5,665 bases of DNA, taken from positions 1 through 5,665 of the forward strand of contig URDK01000123.1 in the NCBI GenBank assembly GCA_900546485.1. Direction: 5' to 3'. This DNA comes from an uncultured Eubacteriales bacterium. GTDB taxonomy: Bacteria; Bacillota; Clostridia; Oscillospirales; Oscillospiraceae. Positions 1 through 4,797 of the stretch are shown one piece after another (within the stretch, counting starts at the first letter, position 1; every line of letters begins with the position of its first letter). The position numbers and the translations under genes are program-made. The notes under the pieces are model-generated. The model was not told the DNA's origin. It ran no database searches and saw only the letters and a program-made list of their open reading frames with translations.

Positions 1-539
1 ACGGTCTCGTCGGAGAGGACGAAGACGGGCACGCGGTACTTGTCCGCGAGGTTGAAGGCGCGCAGCGTGAAGTCGAAGGCCTCCTGGACGGAGGAGGGGG
101 TGAGGGCGATTATCTCAAAGTCGCCGTGGCCGCCGTAGCGGGCCTGCATGACCGCGTCCTGGGCGGTGCAGGTGGGCTGTCCGGTGGCGGGGCCGCCGCG
201 CATGACGTTGATGACGACGAGGGGAGTCTCGGTCGCCGCGGCGTAGCCTATGGCCTCGAGCATGAGCGTGAAGCCCGGACCGCTGGTGGCGGTCATGGCC
301 CGCGCGCCGCCCCAGCTCGCGCCGATGACGGCGTTTATGGAGGCGAGTTCGTCTTCCATCTGCATGAACACGCCGCCTGCCTCAAACATCTTGGAGGAGA
401 GGTATTCCGGTATCTCAGTAGCCGGGGTTATGGGGTAGCCCGCCATGAAGCGGCAGTCCGCCGCGAGGGCCGCGGCCGCGCAGGCTTCGTTGCCCTGCAT
501 CAGCTTGTGGCCGGAGTCGTCGAGTTTCTTGACTCTCAT
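1..539 (-). CDS. korA: 2-oxoacid:ferredoxin oxidoreductase, alpha subunit (KorA-like), 3' end outside window
   Basis: This gene encodes the pyruvate:ferredoxin-oxidoreductase N-terminal (POR_N) subunit of a cytoplasmic enzyme that interconverts a 2-oxoacid, CoA and oxidised ferredoxin with acyl-CoA and CO2. The first 179 codons are visible, about half of the usual 350-380 residues. Family motifs seen are GNEA (16-19), GYPITPATEI (34-43), QMEDE (60-64), TSGPGF (85-90), RGGPATGQPT (114-123) and GGHGD (136-140). These fit KorA (2-oxoglutarate) or VorB (branched-chain 2-oxoacids). KorA is preferred only weakly, because of the neighbouring carboxylate carriers. The start is the ATG at 539, preceded by AAAGGAAG (553-560) with a long 13-base spacer; no other in-frame start lies nearby. 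A terminator-like hairpin (571-648) stands directly upstream. The small ferredoxin subunit gene (korD/vorD) that often precedes it is absent here. The beta subunit gene is expected beyond base 1. Confidence 0.88.
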   Translation of the reverse strand, partial: MRVKKLDDSGHKLMQGNEACAAAALAADCRFMAGYPITPATEIPEYLSSKMFEAGGVFMQMEDELASINAVIGASWGGARAMTATSGPGFTLMLEAIGYAAATETPLVVINVMRGGPATGQPTCTAQDAVMQARYGGHGDFEIIALTPSSVQEAFDFTLRAFNLADKYRVPVFVLSDET

Positions 540-570
540 AGCTTTTACAACGCTTCCTTTCGAGTTAAAG

Positions 571-648
571 ATAAAAAATCCGGCAAAAAGCCCCGGGCAC
601 ACGCGGAAATCGGGCCGCGGCTGTTCCCTTCGGAGATTTTTGCCGGAT
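571..648 (-). terminator. Terminator-like long hairpin before korA
   Basis: A perfect 12-bp inverted repeat (ATCCGGCAAAAA at 578-589, TTTTTGCCGGAT at 637-648) encloses 47 bases. On the minus strand its 3' arm runs straight into TTTTTTAT, the arrangement of an intrinsic terminator. The enclosed part can form a further short stem (CGCGG/CCGCG). It lies 67 bases past the stop of the second transporter and 11 bases before the korA ribosome site. It could end the transporter transcript, or act as a conditional terminator in a korA leader. The loop is longer than in simple terminators. Confidence 0.7.
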
Positions 649-649
649 G

Positions 650-692
650 CATATATCTTCCGCCGCACGGGTGGCCGCGCGGCCGATATATG
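650..692. repeat. Inverted repeat CATATATC/GATATATG with GC-rich centre
   Basis: A perfect 8-bp inverted repeat (650-657 and 685-692) flanks 27 bases that include the perfect 12-bp palindrome GGCCGCGCGGCC (673-684). It sits between the stop of the second transporter and the korA-side terminator hairpin. It may form a 3'-UTR hairpin or be a protein site. No function can be assigned from sequence. Confidence 0.5.
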
Positions 693-715
693 GAGAGCAA
701 TTTGATTTTTCCGCC

Positions 716-2107
716 TCAGTTAAGCGTCAGCACGCCGAAGCCGGGCCAGAAGCGGATACAGAGCCAGCCGACCAGCGTAACCGTGATTATAACGAGCACG
801 CTGTTGACGATGCCTTTCTTGAACATATACTTCGGCTCGAGTCCGTGGCCGATGGGGATGGCTCTTATGGATGTCGGCAGCGTGTAGGAGATGTTGTAGC
901 TCGCCGTCGCTATCCAGAGATAGGGTATGACCGGGAGGTCCAAACCCTGAGCGATGCCTATGACTATGGGTATGGTCACGGCCGCGCAGGCGGTGTTGTT
1001 GATGACGTCGGAGAGTATGACGTTCGCCGTCACGATAATGAAGATGAGCACCAGCTCGCTGTCGAGCTGCATCTGCGCTATGAGCTGGGCGAAGACCTCC
1101 GCTGCTCCGCTGCCATTCACCAGCGCGCCCAGCGCCGTGCCGCCGGCGAAGAGGAAATAGAGCCCCCACATGAGGTTCTTCTCCGCGTACTCCCAGGTGA
1201 CGACGTTTCTCTTCTCCCCGTCCTTCAGGAAGAACATCAGCATGCCGAAGATGAGGAAGATATAGCCCGGCTTGAGGTCCGGCAGCCACTGCTTGTAGAG
1301 CTCGCGAGCAAAGGTGAGCGCCGCGGCAGCTATGAAGGCCGCCAGGGACAGCACCTCCTCCCGCCTTATGGGCGGCATAGCCTGGTGCATCTCGCGGAAG
1401 TACTCGCGCGAACCCTCCAGCGTGCGCTGTTCGCACTTCGTCAGCAGCAGTACCAGCAAGGTCACCACGGTTATCGCGATGCTCATCGGCAGCAGCTGGA
1501 TGACCCAGTCGGTGTAGATGAACTCCGCACCCGTCAGTTCCTCGATGTAGGAGACGGTGACGAGGTTCATTGCGCCGCCCAGCGGAGTCATGAGCCCGCC
1601 GTTGTTCGCGCCCCAGACGATGGCCAGCAGCACCAGCGGCGCCACGCGGCTCTTTTTCAGGTCGCCCTCGTTCACGAACTTGAGCATGGACATTGCAATG
1701 GAGCAGAGTATGGCGGCGACGACGGTGTTCGGCAGGAAGGCCGAGAGCAGCGTCGCGGCCAGGAACCAGACGGCTATCTGCTGCTTGACGGAGGTGCCGA
1801 CAAGGCTGAGCATCATCGAGGCCACGCGCTTGTCCACACCCGTGCGCTCCCAGGCGATGGTGATGAGGTTGGCGCCGGCAAGGAGGAAGACGAGCTCGGC
1901 CGCGTAACTGCTTATTATCTCGTCCATTCCCGCAAGTGAGAAGACGGCGTTGACCGCGACCGGAAGGAAGGCGGTTATCGCCGGGTCCACCGGCAGTCCG
2001 ACCCACCAGATGCCCATCCAGAGCACCGTCCCCAGGGCGGCCCTGACCTTGATGTCAAGGCCGCAGGGGATGAGTACAAGCAGCAGGAACAGCACTGGCC
2101 CCGCCAA
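716..2107 (-). CDS. DASS/SLC13-family sodium:carboxylate symporter (second of pair)
   Basis: This is an inner-membrane carrier of the divalent anion:Na+ symporter family (Na_sulph_symp), probably importing di- or tricarboxylates with sodium; the substrate cannot be read from sequence. The 463 residues contain about 11-12 hydrophobic segments. The two substrate/sodium hairpin motifs, normally SNT, read PNT at 126-128 (LPNTVVAA) and NNT at 370-372 (INNTACAA). TPLGGAMNLV (174-183) matches the family TPxGxxxNLV segment. Coordinates use the first conventional start, TTG at 2107, but I doubt it. The reading frame continues upstream through KSKRVSL to an ATC codon at 2138-2140, 8 bases after a strong AAAAGGAGG. 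Starting there would give 474 residues and a basic N-terminus typical of the family. An in-frame TGA lies further upstream. The gene follows the other transporter closely and is probably in one operon with it. The two proteins are only distantly similar. Confidence 0.9.
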   Translation of the reverse strand: MAGPVLFLLLVLIPCGLDIKVRAALGTVLWMGIWWVGLPVDPAITAFLPVAVNAVFSLAGMDEIISSYAAELVFLLAGANLITIAWERTGVDKRVASMMLSLVGTSVKQQIAVWFLAATLLSAFLPNTVVAAILCSIAMSMLKFVNEGDLKKSRVAPLVLLAIVWGANNGGLMTPLGGAMNLVTVSYIEELTGAEFIYTDWVIQLLPMSIAITVVTLLVLLLTKCEQRTLEGSREYFREMHQAMPPIRREEVLSLAAFIAAAALTFARELYKQWLPDLKPGYIFLIFGMLMFFLKDGEKRNVVTWEYAEKNLMWGLYFLFAGGTALGALVNGSGAAEVFAQLIAQMQLDSELVLIFIIVTANVILSDVINNTACAAVTIPIVIGIAQGLDLPVIPYLWIATASYNISYTLPTSIRAIPIGHGLEPKYMFKKGIVNSVLVIITVTLVGWLCIRFWPGFGVLTLN

Positions 2108-2148
2108 CAGGCTTACGCGCTTTGATTTTGTATGATTGATAGCCAGCG

Positions 2149-2157
2149 CCTCCTTTT
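2149..2157 (-). promoter_or_regulatory. Strong ribosome site that conflicts with the TTG start
   Basis: AAAAGGAGG on the minus strand is an almost perfect Shine-Dalgarno sequence. Eight bases downstream in the transporter frame is ATC (2140-2138), not ATG, GTG or TTG. The nearest conventional start (TTG, 2107) is 41 bases away, too far for this site. The site therefore argues for an N-terminus at 2140, either from a rare AUC start or from an ancestral ATG lost by one base change. Confidence 0.75.
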
Positions 2158-2175
2158 CGTGTATTTTTCAGCTTA

Positions 2176-3591
2176 TCAGAGTATTCCTATGATCGGGAAC
2201 CAGACCAGCACGCTGAAGATAAGTCCGATGACTATGAGGATGGCGAGAGGTATCGCGCCCTTGAGCTCCTGGGCCACGGTGAAGCGGTCGGTGGCGTAGA
2301 AGATCAGGTTCGGGGCGCTGTTGAAGGGCAGGAAGAACGCGCCCGCGGAGATGGCCATGACGGTCAGCAGGCCCATGGTGTAGACGTCGAAGCCCATGGC
2401 CGCGGCGAGGGTCATGCTGACGGGGACGATGACCGCCTCCATGGCGTTCATGCCGGCGAAGATGACGTGCAGAGCCACGACGAAGGTCAGCCAGATGATG
2501 AGGAAGGTCGTGGTGCTCATGCTGGTGAAGAAGGAGTTGCCGACGAAGAGCATGTCGACGACCCACTGGAAACCGCCGACGTCGCTCACGCAGTTGGCGA
2601 GGGACATAGCGAAGCCGAGCTGCAGGAAGGCGGGCCAGGCGAAGGTCTTGTTGACCTCCTTGAAGCTGCACACGCCGATGCCGGGGCAGAGCATGAGGAA
2701 CACAGTCACGAAGACTATGTAGTCGGGGGCAACGCCGTGCAGGCCGTTGGTGCAGAAGGCGATGAGCGTCAGCACGAAGTAGAGCGCGGCCTTCTTTTCC
2801 TTCACGGTCATCTTGCCCATGGAGGCGAGCTTTTCCTTGGCGAAGCTGATATCGACGGCGCGGCGTCCGGAGCCCTTGGTGCCGTAGAGCTTGTGGCAGA
2901 ACCAGGGGATGAAGAGCAGTATCAGACCGGCGGGGATGAAGGTGGCCTGGAGCCAGCCCGTCCAGGAGATGCTCTTGCCGGTGGCCTCGGTGACGAGGGC
3001 CATGCCTATCGCGTTCGCGCCGACGGCGGTATAGAACAGCCAGGTGTTCGTTGTGTTCGTAAAGAGGTTGGAGAGCATAATGGCGGCGTCGCCCTTGTGC
3101 TCACCGCGCTTGTAGCCCATGCCCTCGCAGATGCTGTCGCACATGGGGCTGACAACGGCGCCGCGCGCCGTGTTCGAGGGGATCATCAGCGAGAGAACGG
3201 TGTTTGCGATGTTGGTGGCGTAGTTGGCCATGAGCTCGGTCTTGCCCATCTTGACGAGTATCCAGTAGGCGATGCGCTCGCCCAGGCCGGAGTACTGGAT
3301 GACAACGCCGATGAAGCCGGCCCAGAGACACAGCCACCAGCCGGAGCTGCTGAAGCCGGACACGACGCGCGTGCCGCTTCCGAAGAAGATAGCCAAAATC
3401 GCGGCGGAGATTACGCCGATAAGGTACTCAGGTATCGGACGGACTATCCACATGATGATGGCCCAGATAAAGACGATCATTACGCCCTTGCCCTGCCCGT
3501 CCAGACCGTTGAACGGAACAAGGGCCAGCAGTGCGCACAGTACCGTCAGTACCGCTGCCACTATGAGGCGGGTGTTCCCTTGTTTCTTCAC
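2176..3591 (-). CDS. DASS/SLC13 (CitT-like) sodium:carboxylate symporter (first of pair)
   Basis: This is a full-length (471-residue) inner-membrane carrier of the divalent anion:Na+ symporter family, likely taking up di- or tricarboxylates. The first hairpin motif is canonical: IPSNTARGAVVSP with SNT at 139-141. The position expected for the second SNT reads FAGMNAMEA (378-386), so that motif is strongly altered. LPFNSAPNLIFYATDRF (421-437) matches the conserved segment that follows. About a dozen hydrophobic segments are visible, with a polar cytoplasmic-type stretch around 233-268. The start is GTG at 3591: GGGAG (3600-3604) lies 8 bases upstream, an in-frame TAG comes two codons before, and the overlapping ATG at 3593 is out of frame and hits TGA at once. 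The gene ends with tandem TGA TAA. The second transporter follows closely, suggesting one transcript. The CitT-like label is a family-level guess; citrate, tartrate, succinate and 2-oxoglutarate are all possible substrates. Confidence 0.92.
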   Translation of the reverse strand: MKKQGNTRLIVAAVLTVLCALLALVPFNGLDGQGKGVMIVFIWAIIMWIVRPIPEYLIGVISAAILAIFFGSGTRVVSGFSSSGWWLCLWAGFIGVVIQYSGLGERIAYWILVKMGKTELMANYATNIANTVLSLMIPSNTARGAVVSPMCDSICEGMGYKRGEHKGDAAIMLSNLFTNTTNTWLFYTAVGANAIGMALVTEATGKSISWTGWLQATFIPAGLILLFIPWFCHKLYGTKGSGRRAVDISFAKEKLASMGKMTVKEKKAALYFVLTLIAFCTNGLHGVAPDYIVFVTVFLMLCPGIGVCSFKEVNKTFAWPAFLQLGFAMSLANCVSDVGGFQWVVDMLFVGNSFFTSMSTTTFLIIWLTFVVALHVIFAGMNAMEAVIVPVSMTLAAAMGFDVYTMGLLTVMAISAGAFFLPFNSAPNLIFYATDRFTVAQELKGAIPLAILIVIGLIFSVLVWFPIIGIL

Positions 3592-3616
3592 ATTCTACAC
3601 TCCCTTTTTTCTGTTT

Positions 3617-3636
3617 CCGGCGCCCTCTTGCGCCGG
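3617..3636 (-). promoter_or_regulatory. Hairpin just before the first transporter's ribosome site
   Basis: CCGGCGC (3617-3623) and GCGCCGG (3630-3636) form a perfect 7-bp GC-only stem with a 6-base loop, ending 12 bases before the GGGAG ribosome site. No U-tract follows on the minus strand (the next bases are AAACAG), so it is not a terminator. It may insulate or present the ribosome site. Confidence 0.5.
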
Positions 3637-3658
3637 GGGTCAAATCGGCCTATCCCGG

Positions 3659-3688
3659 GCCGTATATGCGCGCCGCAACTTATACGGC
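3659..3688. repeat. Inverted repeat GCCGTATA/TATACGGC in transporter leader
   Basis: Perfect 8-bp arms (3659-3666 and 3681-3688) flank a 14-base GC-rich centre. It lies about 70-100 bases upstream of the first transporter's GTG, just downstream of a TATAAA-like sequence (3695-3700) that has no good -35 box. Either an RNA hairpin or a regulator-binding site is possible. Its layout (TATA-containing arms around a GC-rich core) resembles the repeat at 650-692 on the other side of the transporter pair, though the arm sequences differ. Confidence 0.45.
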
Positions 3689-3717
3689 GCCGCCTTTATA
3701 CTTTTATTATCACCCCC

Positions 3718-3761
3718 AAAAAGACAAAAAGACCAACCGCATGTTCAATGCAGTTGGTCTT
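3718..3761 (-). terminator. Intrinsic terminator upstream of the transporter operon
   Basis: On the minus strand, AAGACCAAC pairs with GTTGGTCTT (3753-3761 with 3729-3737). One mismatch and four more pairs (3748-3751 with 3739-3742) follow, leaving a 5-base loop. The 3' arm continues into TTTTTGTCTTTTT. It is the first terminator after the DUF3870 stop, so it may end that transcript, end a separate small RNA, or act as an attenuator for the transporter genes about 130 bases downstream. Confidence 0.8.
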
Positions 3762-3847
3762 GAAAAGTCGATCCCGTCTCCGGAAGGAGACGCTGACAGT
3801 CAAACAACTCATGTATTAACTTGTGTGGACTTACCGTCCCATCCTTG
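3724..3847 (-). ncRNA. Candidate small RNA or leader RNA (unrecognised family)
   Basis: Between a possible promoter (3853-3882) and a good terminator lie about 120 bases with no credible protein and several hairpins: GGAC/GTCC (3827-3830 and 3836-3839), a perfect 7-bp stem with a 4-base loop (3775-3781 and 3786-3792), and the terminator stem. I do not recognise a known riboswitch, T-box or sRNA consensus. It could be a free small RNA, a 3'-UTR product of the DUF3870 mRNA, or an attenuator leader for the transporters. I found no convincing antiterminator pairing. The 5' end is estimated from the promoter guess. Confidence 0.35.
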
Positions 3848-3852
3848 GCTAC

Positions 3853-3882
3853 AAGCTATCACAATCGCACAGGAATAGTCAA
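3853..3882 (-). promoter_or_regulatory. Possible promoter for the intergenic RNA
   Basis: TTGACT (3877-3882), five of six to the -35 consensus, is followed by a TGTGATAGCTT region (3853-3863) that can serve as a weak extended -10, with 16-18 base spacing depending on the register chosen. The -10 match is poor (three of six), so this is tentative. Its position explains the hairpins and terminator just downstream. Confidence 0.35.
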
Positions 3883-3963
3883 GGCCAAGCGTTTAATTTC
3901 AGCGGAGTACCCAATATGCTCGGCACCTTTTGTGCAACGAGTTCAGTATTTCGAAAAAGTTTG

Positions 3964-4329
3964 TTAAATATTTGTTGGTTTTTTAGCCTCACCTCTGAGG
4001 TAGGGGCCGTTTTTGCTCATATAGTCGAGATAATTGCGCCTGATGTCGCCCATGGCCTTTATCAGCGACTTCTGCGCATTGCCCTGATGGCGGAAGGTTA
4101 TCTCCTCAACGATGTCGTCAAAGTCCGTCAGCAGATTGCGGCCCACGAAATAGCTTTCGACCATACTTGATGCCAGCTTGGATATCAGGGTAACGGAAAC
4201 GCCCTCTATGGTGGCGGTCTCAAGATGTATCTTCATGCCAAGAGTCAGCATACCGTTTGCGACAGTGGTAGCCAGCGCCGAAGGCAGCTTGGCGTAGCCG
4301 CAAAAGTACGCGGTTTCGTATTTCAGCAT
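3964..4329 (-). CDS. DUF3870 domain-containing protein
   Basis: This is a small soluble protein of 121 residues with no signal peptide or membrane segment. Its pattern matches what I recall of the DUF3870 family: an N-terminal strand with CGYAKLP (10-16), a central acidic/hydrophobic part, FVGRNLLTDFDDIVEEI (61-77) and the C-terminal helix HQGNAQKSLIKAM (81-93). The family's function is unknown to me and none is inferred. The start is ATG at 4329 because AAAGGAG (4338-4344) lies 8 bases upstream. An in-frame ATG at 4347 would add six residues but has AAGGA only one base away. The gene has its own strong promoter and a structured leader, with no close partner gene on either side; the next terminator downstream is at 3718-3761. 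Assignment rests on remembered motifs and spacing. Confidence 0.8.
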   Translation of the reverse strand: MLKYETAYFCGYAKLPSALATTVANGMLTLGMKIHLETATIEGVSVTLISKLASSMVESYFVGRNLLTDFDDIVEEITFRHQGNAQKSLIKAMGDIRRNYLDYMSKNGPYLRGEAKKPTNI

Positions 4330-4337
4330 TGTCCCTG

Positions 4338-4344
4338 CTCCTTT
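4338..4344 (-). promoter_or_regulatory. Ribosome site selecting the second ATG of the DUF3870 gene
   Basis: AAAGGAG on the minus strand ends 8 bases before the ATG at 4329 and lies inside what would be coding sequence if the ATG at 4347 were used. It fixes the start at 4329. It is only 9 bases past the closing stem of the structured leader (4354-4359), so the fold of that leader could affect access to it. Confidence 0.7.
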
Positions 4345-4353
4345 CATATCCTT

Positions 4354-4451
4354 TTTGCGGCGATCCTGCGATTTTCACACGAGGTAAAATGGGCGCGATT
4401 ATACAGGCGCTGTCAGCGGACAGCGCCACGAGCAGGATAGGACGGCGCAAA
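4354..4451 (-). promoter_or_regulatory. Structured 5' leader of the DUF3870 gene, riboswitch-like
   Basis: The leader can fold into a closed multibranch structure. Outer stem: 4446-4451 pairs with 4354-4359 (TTTGCG/CGCAAA). Second stem, after an asymmetric internal loop: 4432-4438 with 4363-4369 (ATCCTGC/GCAGGAT). Two hairpins inside it: a perfect 9-bp stem with a 4-base loop (4406-4414 with 4419-4427), and a 7-bp stem with one bulge (4384-4390 with 4371-4378). A 15-base unpaired stretch (4391-4405) joins the hairpins. The outer stem starts about 7 bases after the predicted transcription start and closes shortly before the ribosome site. No U-tract follows, so control would be translational. 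I recognise no known riboswitch class. Confidence 0.5.
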
Positions 4452-4464
4452 TTCACCCGTATAT

Positions 4465-4492
4465 ATTATATAACAAGTTTCCGATTTTTCAA
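4465..4492 (-). promoter_or_regulatory. Strong sigma-70/sigma-A type promoter for the DUF3870 gene
   Basis: TTGAAA (4487-4492) and a perfect TATAAT (4465-4470) are separated by 16 bases on the minus strand. Predicted transcription start is near 4458, giving a leader of about 130 bases before the ATG at 4329. It follows the terminator of the kinase unit, marking a new transcription unit. Confidence 0.75.
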
Positions 4493-4498
4493 TTGAAA
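4487..4498. promoter_or_regulatory. 12-bp palindrome overlapping the -35 box, possible operator
   Basis: TTTCAATTGAAA is a perfect 12-bp palindrome whose half is the -35 box of the DUF3870 promoter. A dimeric regulator bound here would block the promoter. Short AT-rich palindromes also arise by chance, so this is tentative. Confidence 0.35.
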
Positions 4499-4521
4499 TA
4501 TTCCCCGGCTCAAAAAGGGTG

Positions 4522-4554
4522 AAAAACACCCGCCCCACCGAGGTGGCGGGGCGG
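4522..4554 (-). terminator. Intrinsic terminator of the kinase/membrane-protein unit
   Basis: On the minus strand CCGCCCC (4548-4554) pairs perfectly with GGGGCGG (4530-4536) around an 11-base loop, followed by GTG and TTTTT (4522-4526). It starts 6 bases after the stop codon of the 78-residue protein. No T-run follows in the plus direction, so it acts on the minus strand only. Confidence 0.85.
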
Positions 4555-4560
4555 ATATTG

Positions 4561-4797
4561 TCAGTCTTCTTTTTCCTCTTCCTTGTAGTGTCCGAGCCAA
4601 AGGCGAACTGCGGAGACGGCAACGGCTATCTCGGCGGCGCACATCACAGCCACCACGGCTATGAACACCACCTGGGATACGCCCGCCTCTCCCGAGCTGT
4701 ACAAGCTGAAGAGCCTGAATATCAGATAGGGCAGATACAGCAGTACCAGCAGGCGCAGCAGCATGCCCGAGCGCACCGAAGCTTTCTTCCTTCTCAT
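4561..4797 (-). CDS. Small two-helix membrane protein, unknown function
   Basis: The 78-residue protein has a basic N-terminus (MRRKK), two hydrophobic segments (about 12-33 and 39-68) and a highly charged acidic tail (YKEEEKED). By the positive-inside rule both ends would be cytoplasmic. I recognise no family. Its ATG shares four bases (ATGA) with the stop of the kinase gene, so translation is probably coupled. The nearest Shine-Dalgarno-like GGAG is weak and 11 bases away. The tight coupling to the kinase and the shared terminator support a real gene. Confidence 0.72.
   Translation of the reverse strand: MRRKKASVRSGMLLRLLVLLYLPYLIFRLFSLYSSGEAGVSQVVFIAVVAVMCAAEIAVAVSAVRLWLGHYKEEEKED

Noticed and set aside
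647..1939. 430-codon open frame on the plus strand opposite the second transporter
   Set aside because: It is antisense to a clear membrane carrier, its product is rich in Arg, His, Asp and Glu with no recognisable domain, and GC-rich codon bias explains the lack of stops. The similar 428-codon minus frame at 720-2006 is rejected for the same reason.
3695..3722. TATAAA (3695-3700) as a promoter for the transporter operon
   Set aside because: The -10 is good but the matching -35 position reads TTTTTG, a poor fit, and the alternative GATAAT (3706-3711) also lacks a -35. It may still be used, but the sequence does not support a firm call.
2467..3819. 450-codon open frame on the plus strand opposite the first transporter
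   Set aside because: It is low-complexity and Gly/Ala/Glu/His-rich, antisense to a well-supported DASS gene, and runs out into the intergenic terminator. It is a shadow frame.
3888..3953. Short minus-strand peptide frame ending PSILGTPLKLNAWP, considered as a transposase or gene remnant
   Set aside because: Only about two dozen codons with no family match I can name and no flanking terminal repeats; insufficient to call a pseudogene or insertion sequence.
3823..4170. 115-codon plus-strand frame across the intergenic region and the DUF3870 gene
   Set aside because: It overlaps the DUF3870 gene antisense, has no good ribosome site that I can see, and has no recognisable motif.
4345..4347. ATG at 4347 as the start of the DUF3870 gene
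   Set aside because: Its AAGGA is only one base away, while the ATG at 4329 has AAAGGAG at 8 bases and begins just ahead of the conserved region.
4396..4405. TGTATAAT inside the DUF3870 leader as a second promoter
   Set aside because: There is no -35 box at the right distance (that stretch is the 9-bp hairpin), and the TG is one base too close to be an extended -10.
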